A stretch of 9,167 nucleotides of DNA from Eubacteriales Family XIII. Incertae Sedis bacterium (lineage in GTDB: Bacteria; Bacillota; Clostridia; Peptostreptococcales; Anaerovoracaceae). Positions 1-5,328 of this stretch are shown here, piece after piece (position 1 is the stretch's first letter; each line of letters starts with the position of its first letter). Location: NCBI GenBank assembly GCA_031263875.1, contig JAISEX010000269.1, positions 1-9,167 on the forward strand, written 5' to 3'. The notes under the pieces were generated by a model. It worked only from the letters and a program-made list of their open reading frames with translations, did no database searches and had not been told where the DNA came from. The translations under genes and the position numbers were made by a program.

Positions 1-26
1 TCATATTTTAATAAAGCAACAATGCA

Positions 27-64
27 AACAGCTCAGCGGCATTACGCCCGCTCGGGCTGTTTTT
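27..64 (+). terminator. Probable intrinsic terminator of a gene left of the window
   Basis: The arms AACAGC (27-32) and GCTGTT (56-61) pair, as do AGCGG (35-39) and CCGCT (48-52), separated by a small internal loop and closed by an 8-nt apical loop. A short T run (60-64) follows on the plus strand. The reverse orientation has no T tract, so it most likely ends transcription coming from beyond the left edge. Confidence 0.5.
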
Positions 65-80
65 CACGTGGTAGTCCTGT

Positions 81-213
81 GTCATTAGAGTTGTAACGAA
101 ATTAAAATTAAGTACAACAAACGTAAACGATTATGGCTAAAATTCAACCTGATTTGCGGTCAACTTTTTGCCACAATATGGAAAACAGCTAATTTCGTTA
201 CAACTCTAATGAC
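81..213. mobile_element. MITE-like element with perfect 24-bp terminal inverted repeats
   Basis: Bases 81-104 (beginning GTCATTAGAGTTGTAACG) are the exact reverse complement of 190-213. The interior is about 85 bp, clearly AT-rich compared with the flanking genes, and has no meaningful ORF. No simple direct target duplication is visible outside the repeats. If the inner TA pairs (86-87 and 207-208) are a duplicated TA target, as for IS630/Tc1-mariner elements, the empty site would read GTCATTAATGAC, itself a palindrome. It could instead be a long hairpin of unknown role. The inverted repeat is certain; the mobile-element reading is inference. Confidence 0.6.
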
Positions 214-220
214 CGTGAAG

Positions 221-281
221 TGACACGCGCAGAACTATCCTGCGGGTTACGTACAAAACTATTTTGAGTGCCCCATGCGCC
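221..281. repeat. Interspersed repeat, copy 1 (partner near 5593-5653)
   Basis: The 19 bases TTTGAGTGCCCCATGCGCC at 263-281 recur exactly at 5635-5653. To the left the similarity continues at a lower level with one gap, for example the shared blocks around GTTAC/ATTAC and AGAAC, back to about 221. Further left this copy is interrupted by the inverted-repeat element. An 8-base match GTCCTGTG (74-81, also 5551-5558) lies on the far side of that element, suggesting one longer repeat was split by the insertion. Confidence 0.55.
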
Positions 282-306
282 CGGAAAAAATCCCGTTACG
301 CAACGA

Positions 307-1053
307 TTACAAAAACACGGACAGGACTTCGCCGATGGGTTCGTGAATGACGAGGCCGGCGCGCGCGTCCATGCCCGTTTCGGATTTGTTGATGAGGATC
401 AAATCGTGTCCACTGAAATAGTTGACAAAGCCCGCCGCGGGATAGACGACGAGCGAGGTGCCGCCGACGATCAGCACGTCCGCGCGCGCGATGGCACTGA
501 CCGCCCCGTCTATGACGTCTTCGTCAAGCGGTTCCTCATAGAGGACCACGTCGGGTTTTACGGTTGACCCGCAGACCGCGCACTTCGGGACGACGCCCGG
601 CGTCCCGTCATCACGCGTGCAATTCGCGCTGTCAAGGATATAGCTTAACGCGTATTTCGCGCCGCATCCCGTGCACGTATTTCGCTTGACAGAGCCGTGC
701 AGTTCAAAGACGTTCCGCGAGCCCGCCGCCTGATGCAGGCCGTCCACGTTTTGCGTAATGACGGCCGACAGCTTGCCGTCCCGTTCGAGTTTCGCGAGCG
801 CCTTATGCGCGTCGTTCGGCTCGGCGTTCTCATAGACGAGATTATTTTTGTAGTAGTCGAAAAAGAGTTCCGGCTCTTTGGCAAACGCGGTATGCGACAC
901 CAGATATTCGGGCGCGTGGCCATAGACCTCCCGCGCCGCGTACAAACCCTTTTCCGAACGGAAATCGGGGATCCCGCTTTCGGTCGAAACTCCCGCCCCG
1001 CCGAAAAACACGATATGGCGCGCGCGTTCAATGATAGCTTCAAGTTTATTCAT
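307..1053 (-). CDS. Sir2-family NAD-dependent protein deacetylase (sirtuin)
   Basis: A 248-residue sirtuin, full length for the bacterial family. It removes acetyl (or other acyl) groups from protein lysines using NAD+, giving nicotinamide and O-acetyl-ADP-ribose; cytosolic. Visible motifs: GAGVSTESGIPDFR (20-32) for NAD binding, TQNVDGLH (100-107), the catalytic His119 in FELHGS, four zinc-finger cysteines (127, 130, 158, 161), KPDVVLYEE (166-174) and GTSL (198-201). An in-frame start exists 11 codons upstream (1086), but the ATG at 1053 is preceded by GGAGGT four bases away and begins MNKLEAIIERA as relatives do, so it is preferred. It is divergent from the DNA-repair operon across 119 bp, so the two could share control. 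The substrate cannot be read from sequence. Confidence 0.94.
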   Translation of the reverse strand: MNKLEAIIERARHIVFFGGAGVSTESGIPDFRSEKGLYAAREVYGHAPEYLVSHTAFAKEPELFFDYYKNNLVYENAEPNDAHKALAKLERDGKLSAVITQNVDGLHQAAGSRNVFELHGSVKRNTCTGCGAKYALSYILDSANCTRDDGTPGVVPKCAVCGSTVKPDVVLYEEPLDEDVIDGAVSAIARADVLIVGGTSLVVYPAAGFVNYFSGHDLILINKSETGMDARAGLVIHEPIGEVLSVFL

Positions 1054-1068
1054 AGTACCTCCGACTGC

Positions 1069-1088
1069 GTGTGAAAAATTTCTCACAC
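1069..1088. promoter_or_regulatory. 20-bp near-perfect palindrome, probable operator between sir2 and ogt
   Basis: GTGTGAAAAATTTCTCACAC matches its own reverse complement at 18 of 20 positions. It sits in the leader of the sirtuin gene, 16-35 bp before its ATG and downstream of the TATACT-like -10 on that strand. A bound regulator would be placed to block that transcript. It resembles a CRP-type site, but the spacing between TGTGA and TCACA is 8, not 6, so the regulator is unknown. As RNA it could also form a 7-bp hairpin (1068-1074 with 1083-1089). Confidence 0.45.
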
Positions 1089-1100
1089 GGGGAACCGCAT

Positions 1101-1110
1101 AGTATATAAT
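1101..1110. promoter_or_regulatory. Overlapping divergent -10 boxes (TATACT minus, TATAAT plus)
   Basis: In the AT-rich core of the intergenic region, TATAAT reads on the plus strand (1105-1110) and TATACT on the minus strand (1106-1101). Neither has a convincing -35 at 16-18 bp, so this marks the likely promoter zone for the sirtuin gene and the ogt operon rather than exact promoters. Confidence 0.35.
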
Positions 1111-1172
1111 GTAATCAATCGACTATATTTTATCATATGGCGGCGCGTATCGCCGATGTGCGGGGGTGAACG

Positions 1173-1676
1173 ATGGAAGAAAAGAAAAAGAAGATCAAGA
1201 AAAATCTCTACCGCTATGATTTCGATCTGCCGACCGGCGAGATTTGGATCGGCGAAACGGGCGGTTCGATATCGGATCTGTTCTTCGGGCCGAGGGAATT
1301 GACGGACGAGAATATCTGCGAAACTCCGGTTATCGCGGAAACGGCGAAGCAGGTCCGGGAATATTTTTCGCGTGAGCGCACCGCTTTTGACGTGCCGATG
1401 GCTCCCGCGGGAACGGATTTCCAAAAGGATGTGTGGCGGGAAATCTACAAAATACCCTACGGCGAAACGCGCTATTACGCGGAGATCGCGTCCCCGCTCA
1501 AGGGCAACCAGCAGGCCCGCGCTATCGGCATGGCGGCGGGGAAAAACCCCATCGCGATCCTGATCCCCTGCCACCGGCTTATCGGTAAAGACGGCAGCTT
1601 GACAGGCTACGCCTACGGGTTTGAGATCAAGGAGTATCTGCTGGCGGTCGAGGGCTCCTTGCTGGGATTCGTCTGA
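1173..1676 (+). CDS. ogt: Methylated-DNA--[protein]-cysteine S-methyltransferase (Ogt/MGMT)
   Basis: A 167-residue suicide repair protein that transfers O6-alkyl groups from guanine in DNA (and O4-alkyl from thymine) to its own cysteine. An N-terminal segment (about 10-75) is followed by the DNA-binding and catalytic domain (80-161). Visible are the helix-turn-helix part with the Arg finger in ARAIG (Arg116), GKNP (123-126), the acceptor Cys133 in IPCHR (131-135), and the GSLTGYAYG loop (141-149). The usual GYAGG is GYAYG here. The lysine-rich N-terminus (EEKKKKIKK) is unusual. The ATG at 1173 lies just after a GGGGG-type binding site. First gene of a plus-strand operon; two bases separate it from the ATL gene, so the two are very likely co-translated. 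Confidence 0.93.
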   Translation: MEEKKKKIKKNLYRYDFDLPTGEIWIGETGGSISDLFFGPRELTDENICETPVIAETAKQVREYFSRERTAFDVPMAPAGTDFQKDVWREIYKIPYGETRYYAEIASPLKGNQQARAIGMAAGKNPIAILIPCHRLIGKDGSLTGYAYGFEIKEYLLAVEGSLLGFV

Positions 1677-1678
1677 GT

Positions 1679-1978
1679 ATGGATTCGTTTTTCGACAAGG
1701 TCTATGAGGTGGTGGCGCGGATACCCTACGGCAAAGTCATCTCGTATGGGCAGATCGCGCGTATGCTCGGCAATCCGCGGGCGGCGCGCACGGTGGGTTG
1801 GGCGCTGAGCGCTTGCCCCAATGAGCTGCCGTGGCACCGCGTCGTGATGTCCGACGGCAGGATAACGGGCGGCGAATACGCCGAGCTGCGGCGGGCGCTG
1901 CTTGCGGACGAAGGAGTGGAATTCGTGTCAAGCAAAAGAGTTGACATGGACGAGTATGAATGGAACGGATTTGATTGA
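1679..1978 (+). CDS. Alkyltransferase-like protein (ATL), Trp replacing the active-site Cys
   Basis: A 99-residue single-domain relative of the MGMT DNA-binding domain. The acceptor cysteine is replaced: the motif is PWHR (51-54, Trp52) instead of PCHR. Proteins of this type bind O6-alkylguanine without repairing it, flip the base out and present the lesion to nucleotide excision repair. Visible features: FFDKVYEVVARIPYGKV (4-20), SYGQIARMLG helix-turn-helix segment (22-31), Arg finger in ARTVGWAL (Arg37), and GRITGG near residue 60. It starts two bases after the ogt stop with no strong binding site of its own, so translational coupling is likely. The Cys-to-Trp change is typical of the family and not a defect. 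Confidence 0.93.
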   Translation: MDSFFDKVYEVVARIPYGKVISYGQIARMLGNPRAARTVGWALSACPNELPWHRVVMSDGRITGGEYAELRRALLADEGVEFVSSKRVDMDEYEWNGFD

Positions 1979-1989
1979 AGGTTATGAGC

Positions 1990-2382
1990 ATGGACACTAT
2001 CGACGTCGCAGCCGCGATTATTATACGAAATAAAAAGCTGCTCGCGGCGCAGCGGGGCTACGGCGACTACGCGGGGTGGTGGGAATTTCCCGGCGGCAAG
2101 ACCGAGCCGAACGAAACGCCGGAAGCGGCGCTCGTCCGTGAGATACGGGAGGAACTCGACGCAAGCGTTTCAGTTGACAGCTACTTCGGCACAACGGAAT
2201 ACGATTACCCGAAATTCCACCTCTCGATGCGCTGCTACCTCTGCACGCTTGCCGGTGACGCGATGACCTTACGCGAGCACAGCGCGGTCAAATGGCTCGG
2301 CGCGGATGATATCTACTCGGTCAAATGGCTCGACGCCGATGTGGTTATACTTGAAAAACTGCTCGCGCAGGGAGTGTTGTGA
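1990..2382 (+). CDS. mutT: Nudix hydrolase, MutT-type 8-oxo-dGTP diphosphatase
   Basis: A 130-residue Nudix protein, normal length for MutT. It would hydrolyse oxidised nucleoside triphosphates such as 8-oxo-dGTP to monophosphates, keeping them out of DNA. The Nudix box runs from Gly36 to Asp57: G-x5-E-x7-REIREELD, with metal-binding Glu51, Glu54 and Glu55. The final Gly of the consensus is Asp, as in many clostridial MutT proteins. The C-terminal EH...VKWL...VKWLDAD pattern is also typical. Starts at TTG 1975 and ATG 1984 are in frame; ATG 1990 is preferred because GAAGG (1977-1981) lies 8 bases upstream and the protein then begins MDTIDVAAAI like relatives. The substrate could be another damaged or non-canonical NTP. 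Its position after ogt and ATL supports a genome-protection role. Confidence 0.88.
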   Translation: MDTIDVAAAIIIRNKKLLAAQRGYGDYAGWWEFPGGKTEPNETPEAALVREIREELDASVSVDSYFGTTEYDYPKFHLSMRCYLCTLAGDAMTLREHSAVKWLGADDIYSVKWLDADVVILEKLLAQGVL

Positions 2383-3182
2383 TCGTTATGGGCGCTTCGC
2401 TAAGGAACAGTATTATAATCGTAACGGGCGCGGGGTCGGGCATCGGCCGTGCCGCCGCGGACATGCTCGAGGCGGCGGGCGCAACGGTCTACCGCGCAAG
2501 CCGAAGCGGTGAACTCCGTGTGGATGTAACGGATTTTGAATCCGCGAAAAACGCGATTGGTGAGGTGCGGCGGCGTGACGGACGGATCGACGCGCTGGTT
2601 CATTGCGCCGGCGTCGGCGTGTCCGGGCCGCTGGAATATATGGACGGCGAACTGCTCGGCCTGCAATTCGGCACGAATATAAACGGCATGATCCATATGT
2701 GCCGCGCGGTGCTGCCGGTGATGAGGGCGCAGGGCTGCGGGCGGATCATCGTGACCGGCTCCGTGGCGGGCCGCGTCAGCATACCGTTCCAAAGCGCTTA
2801 CAGCGCATCGAAGGCGGCCGTGTCGTCGCTGCTCATCGCGCTGCGAAGCGAGGTTCGCGGGTTCGGGATCCAGTGCTCGATCGTCGAGCCCGGCGATGTG
2901 AAAACGGGCTTTACCGCCAACCGCGTCAAGGCCGTTTTGCCGGAGGATGACGCGTATAAAAAGCACTGCGACGCGGCGGTGTCACAGATGGAACATGACG
3001 AGGAACACGGCGAGCCGCCCGAAAAGATCGCGCGGGAAATCGTCAAACTTCTCGGGAAGAAACGGATGCCCGCGCGCGTCGTCTGCGGGGCCGGTTACAA
3101 AGCGCTCGCGCTGCTGTCAAGGATTTTACCTGACAGACTTATTGCATGCATTATAGAACGGATATATCATATAAGACCATGA
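2379..3182 (+). CDS. Short-chain dehydrogenase/reductase (classical SDR)
   Basis: A 267-residue NAD(P)-dependent oxidoreductase with a Rossmann fold. Seen: nucleotide-binding TGAGSGIG (16-23), Asp49-Val50 at the adenine site, CAG at 76-78 in place of NNAG, Asn100, Ser128, and the catalytic Tyr141-x3-Lys145. It then has PGDVKTGF (about 172-179) and a hydrophobic C-terminal tail that may touch the membrane. The GTG start at 2379 overlaps the mutT stop as GTGA, with GGGAG four bases upstream; ATG 2388 is the alternative. A basic or small residue after beta-2 (Ser41-Arg42) hints at NADP(H) preference. The substrate is unknown: the family acts on sugars, steroids, fatty acyl chains and many others, and the neighbours do not decide it. 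Confidence 0.9.
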   Translation: MIVMGASLRNSIIIVTGAGSGIGRAAADMLEAAGATVYRASRSGELRVDVTDFESAKNAIGEVRRRDGRIDALVHCAGVGVSGPLEYMDGELLGLQFGTNINGMIHMCRAVLPVMRAQGCGRIIVTGSVAGRVSIPFQSAYSASKAAVSSLLIALRSEVRGFGIQCSIVEPGDVKTGFTANRVKAVLPEDDAYKKHCDAAVSQMEHDEEHGEPPEKIAREIVKLLGKKRMPARVVCGAGYKALALLSRILPDRLIACIIERIYHIRP

Positions 3183-4075
3183 AAAATACTACTCTCGGAT
3201 TTTTATTCGCAAGCGGAGCCGCCCTGTTTTATGGGTTTATGCCCGCCATCACGCAGCTCGCGTACGGCGCGGGGGCCGCGGTCAATACGGTTGTCGCGGG
3301 GAAATACACCGTCGGCGTCCTGATGATATGGGGATTTATCCTCATCACGAAAAAGCCATGGCGCATCGGCCGCTCGCAGGCCATCCATCTGCAGATCACG
3401 GGGGTCGCCTCCATCGTGACCGTCAACCTGATGGCGATCAGTTACCTGTATCTGCCGGGCGCGATTTGCAGCCTGCTCACCTTTCTCTATGTGCCGATAG
3501 TCAACGTGTGCGAAATGATTATGGGGCGCGTGCGCCTGACCGCTATGCGCATCGTGTGCGTCGTGCTGGCGCTCGTCGGGCTGGTCGCGGTCGTCTATAC
3601 GCCGTCCGGCGGAAGCGCGCTGAATCCGCTCGGCCTCGTTATCGGCGCGGGCGCGGGCGTCGCCTACGCGGTGTGGACGATCCGCATGGGCTCGCCGAAA
3701 GTGAAGAGCGTCGGCGCGGAAGCCATGATGGGCTACATCTTCCTGATACCCGCCGGCGTCACCATTATCCGCTGCATCGCGGAGGGCGACGCGCTGCTTC
3801 CCGCGGGCGGCAAACAGTGGCTGTTTATACTGCTGCTCGGCGTGTGCGACGGATTCCTGGCGCCGGTATTTTTCGCGGCCGCCATCAAGCTGACGAGCGC
3901 GAGCAACGCTTCGATGGTCGACACGTCCGAGCCGCTTATCGCCTATTTCGCGGGCATCGTCCTGATGCACGACGTCATCTCGATCAACGCTATCTTCGGC
4001 GGCATCTTGATTATCGCGGGCATCCTGCTTCTCAATATTTCCGAACGACGGGACGCGAGAAAACAATTGTCATGA
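3179..4075 (+). CDS. EamA/DMT-family transporter (inner-membrane permease)
   Basis: A 298-residue membrane protein with about ten hydrophobic segments arranged as two EamA repeats (roughly residues 5-135 and 145-285), the standard drug/metabolite transporter architecture. Conserved-looking points are the first-helix GAALFYGFMP, the short cytosolic loop KKPWRIGRS, the helix-4 LTFLYVPIV, and helix-9 SEPLIAYFAG. It ends in a basic cytosolic tail (ERRDARK). The ATG at 3179 overlaps the SDR stop as ATGA; an in-frame ATG at 3146 lies inside the SDR gene and lacks support. Family members export amino acids, nucleotide-related metabolites or drugs; the cargo here is not predictable. It might export a product of the co-transcribed SDR, but that is speculation. 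Confidence 0.9.
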   Translation: MKNTTLGFLFASGAALFYGFMPAITQLAYGAGAAVNTVVAGKYTVGVLMIWGFILITKKPWRIGRSQAIHLQITGVASIVTVNLMAISYLYLPGAICSLLTFLYVPIVNVCEMIMGRVRLTAMRIVCVVLALVGLVAVVYTPSGGSALNPLGLVIGAGAGVAYAVWTIRMGSPKVKSVGAEAMMGYIFLIPAGVTIIRCIAEGDALLPAGGKQWLFILLLGVCDGFLAPVFFAAAIKLTSASNASMVDTSEPLIAYFAGIVLMHDVISINAIFGGILIIAGILLLNISERRDARKQLS

Positions 4076-4647
4076 GTCCTGATTATAACTACACGCTGCT
4101 TCGCTCGAAGCGGCGCACCCTCGTTATCCGTGTAACGGAAAACGGGCTTGAAGTCCGCGCTCCCCTGCGTATGCCCCTGGCCGAAATTGAGCGGTTTGTC
4201 GCGGCAAAAGCGGCGTGGATCGCGAAGCATATGCGTGAGATCGAAGCCGTGAAATCCGCGCGCGCCGAGTTTCAGGAAACGGTAAACAAGGACGAACGCG
4301 CCCGCCTGACCGCGGAATACCGGGCGCGGGCCCAGCGCGATATTCCCGCGCGTACCGCGGCGCTTGCGCAGATCATGGGCGTTCAGCCCGCCTCGGTAAA
4401 GGTCGGAAGCGCGAAAACCCGCTGGGGAAGCTGCAACGCCAAGGGCGCCGTCCATTTCTCGTGGCGCCTTATCTTCGCGCAGCAGGACACCATCGACTAT
4501 GTTATTATCCACGAGCTTGCCCATCTGCGGCAACTCAACCACTCGAAAGCGTTTTGGGACATCGTCGCGCGTTACGTTCCGGATTATAAACAGCACCGCG
4601 CGCGGCTTAAAGACCTGGGACGGAAATTGGCGCATGAAGGTTGGTGA
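4072..4647 (+). CDS. YgjP-like zinc metallopeptidase (DUF45, M48-related)
   Basis: A 191-residue protein with the full DUF45/YgjP signature: TRWGSCNAKGAVHFSWRL in the middle, then HELAHLRQLNHSKAFW near the C-terminus. His147 and His151 of HExxH plus His157 are the likely zinc ligands and Glu148 the catalytic base. Residues 1-60 form the usual N-terminal domain with a basic segment (RSKRRTLVIRV). Probably a cytosolic zinc peptidase; homologues often sit with DNA-repair or restriction genes, but substrates are little known. The ATG at 4072 overlaps the transporter stop as ATGA, making it the last gene of the operon. Its last codons are repeated after the downstream toxin gene, marking the junction of an insertion. 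Confidence 0.9.
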   Translation: MSPDYNYTLLRSKRRTLVIRVTENGLEVRAPLRMPLAEIERFVAAKAAWIAKHMREIEAVKSARAEFQETVNKDERARLTAEYRARAQRDIPARTAALAQIMGVQPASVKVGSAKTRWGSCNAKGAVHFSWRLIFAQQDTIDYVIIHELAHLRQLNHSKAFWDIVARYVPDYKQHRARLKDLGRKLAHEGW

Positions 4648-4650
4648 GAA
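4609..4650 (+). repeat. Direct repeat, copy 1, at the 3' end of the metallopeptidase gene
   Basis: The last 39 bases of the metallopeptidase gene, with its stop, plus three bases beyond match 5287-5328 at 37 of 42 positions; the core 4621-4650 matches at 29 of 30. The two copies are 678 bp apart and enclose the toxin-antitoxin module. Confidence 0.9.
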
Positions 4651-4670
4651 AGCTCTGTCAATCCGTTTTC

Positions 4671-4698
4671 TTGACAAACGCAAATTCATGTATAACAT
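4671..4698 (+). promoter_or_regulatory. relB: Upstream sigma70-type promoter of the toxin-antitoxin module
   Basis: TTGACA (4671-4676) is followed after 16 bp by TAACAT (4693-4698); TATAAC at 4691 is an overlapping alternative -10. It is one of two similar tandem signals ahead of the antitoxin gene. Confidence 0.5.
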
Positions 4699-4716
4699 TC
4701 CCTGCCAACGGCCCGC

Positions 4717-4754
4717 TTGACAAATCCGAATGATCGTAATAACATTGTCATTAC
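4717..4754 (+). promoter_or_regulatory. relB: Proximal toxin-antitoxin promoter with overlapping inverted repeat
   Basis: TTGACA (4717-4722) is spaced 17 bp from TAACAT (4740-4745). The inverted repeat GTAAT (4736-4740) / ATTAC (4750-4754) covers the -10 and the expected start point, where a ribbon-helix-helix antitoxin would bind to autorepress. The promoter match is visible; the operator role is inferred from how RelBE modules normally work. Confidence 0.5.
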
Positions 4755-4778
4755 AGAAAGAGAAGGGAAACCAAAGCA

Positions 4779-5027
4779 ATGAAGACGGAAGCGGTTACAA
4801 AAACAAAAAATCTAAATATCAGAACGAGTGTGAATGAATATTCCGCGATTAAAAGTATCGCGAAGTTCAACGGACAAACCATGTCGGGTTTTGTGCTCAA
4901 TTTAGTTCATGATTATATGGACGATCTCGAAGATATCAAAGCGGTCGATGATTACGAAAAGGCAAAAGCGCGCGGCGATGTTGAGTACATCAGTTGGGAT
5001 CAAGTCCAGAAAGACCTCGATCTATGA
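4779..5027 (+). CDS. relB: RelB/DinJ-like ribbon-helix-helix antitoxin
   Basis: An 82-residue antitoxin. The N-terminal segment (about 10-52, beginning NLNIRTSVNEYSAIKSIAK) looks like a ribbon-helix-helix DNA-binding and dimerisation domain. The acidic C-terminal part (53-82, with EDIKAVDDYEKAKARGDVEY) fits the toxin-wrapping region of RelE partners of the DUF6290 type. It should neutralise the RelE toxin and repress its own promoter. The ATG at 4779 has AAGGG 11 bases upstream. Its stop overlaps the toxin start as ATGA. Codon use is visibly more AT-rich than in the operon upstream, which together with the flanking direct repeats suggests later acquisition. Confidence 0.88.
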   Translation: MKTEAVTKTKNLNIRTSVNEYSAIKSIAKFNGQTMSGFVLNLVHDYMDDLEDIKAVDDYEKAKARGDVEYISWDQVQKDLDL

Positions 5028-5296
5028 AATATCAACTTTTCTTCACCGCCAAGGCGAAGAAAGATTTGTCGAAACTCGATGCCTATACGCAGAAAAAAAT
5101 CCAAGCGTATCTGAACAACAATGTATCGGGAAGCGAAAATCCAAAGGCGCACGGAAAGGCGCTGTCGGAAAATCTATCCGGCTATTGGCGATACCGTATC
5201 GGCGATTACCGCGTTATCTGCAAAATTCATGACGATGTGTGCAAAGTGTTCGCGGTGAATATCGGACACCGCAGTAAAATATATTCAAAGACCTAA
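5024..5296 (+). CDS. relE: RelE-family mRNA interferase toxin
   Basis: A 90-residue RelE/ParE-superfamily toxin of normal length. Seen: KYQLFFTAKAKKDLSKLD (2-19), the central GYWRYRIGDYRVICKI (53-68) with Arg58 and Arg63, and the C-terminal VNIGHRSKIY (78-87) with His82, Arg83 and Tyr87. These basic and aromatic residues are those expected of a ribosome-dependent mRNA endonuclease that cuts codons in the A site, though YafQ-like or ParE-like activity is not excluded. It starts by ATGA overlap inside the antitoxin gene, so the antitoxin is made first. The last codons and stop (AAAGACCTAA region) merge into the downstream copy of the direct repeat. All key residues appear intact, so it is probably functional. 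Confidence 0.9.
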   Translation: MKYQLFFTAKAKKDLSKLDAYTQKKIQAYLNNNVSGSENPKAHGKALSENLSGYWRYRIGDYRVICKIHDDVCKVFAVNIGHRSKIYSKT

Positions 5297-5328
5297 ACCG
5301 GAAATTGGCGCATGAGGGTTGGTGAGAA
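5287..5328 (+). pseudogene. Remnant of a second metallopeptidase 3' end (direct repeat, copy 2)
   Basis: Read in the frame of the metallopeptidase, 5287-5325 gives K-D-L-N-R-K-L-A-H-E-G-W-stop against K-D-L-G-R-K-L-A-H-E-G-W-stop in the intact gene. The nucleotide changes are codon-consistent: CTG to CTA and GAA to GAG are silent, and one whole codon differs (Gly to Asn). It therefore looks like the tail of a diverged allele rather than random similarity. It overlaps the last codons of relE, in a different frame. Confidence 0.65.

Noticed and set aside
1070..1087. CRP-like site TGTGA...TCACA
   Set aside because: The spacer is 8 rather than 6, so I keep it as a generic palindrome and do not assign a CRP/FNR regulator.
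1832..1834. Loss of the catalytic cysteine in the second alkyltransferase
   Set aside because: PWHR is the defining motif of alkyltransferase-like proteins; the gene is otherwise intact, so it is not a pseudogene.
2285..2332. 15-bp exact direct repeat (2285-2299 and 2318-2332) inside mutT, giving VKWL twice
   Set aside because: The family naturally has two Trp-containing motifs 11 residues apart here, so the protein pattern is expected. The DNA identity is mildly curious only.
3328..4071. In-frame upstream extension of the metallopeptidase open frame
   Set aside because: It is an Arg-rich shadow of the transporter gene; the ATGA overlap at 4072 gives the proper start.
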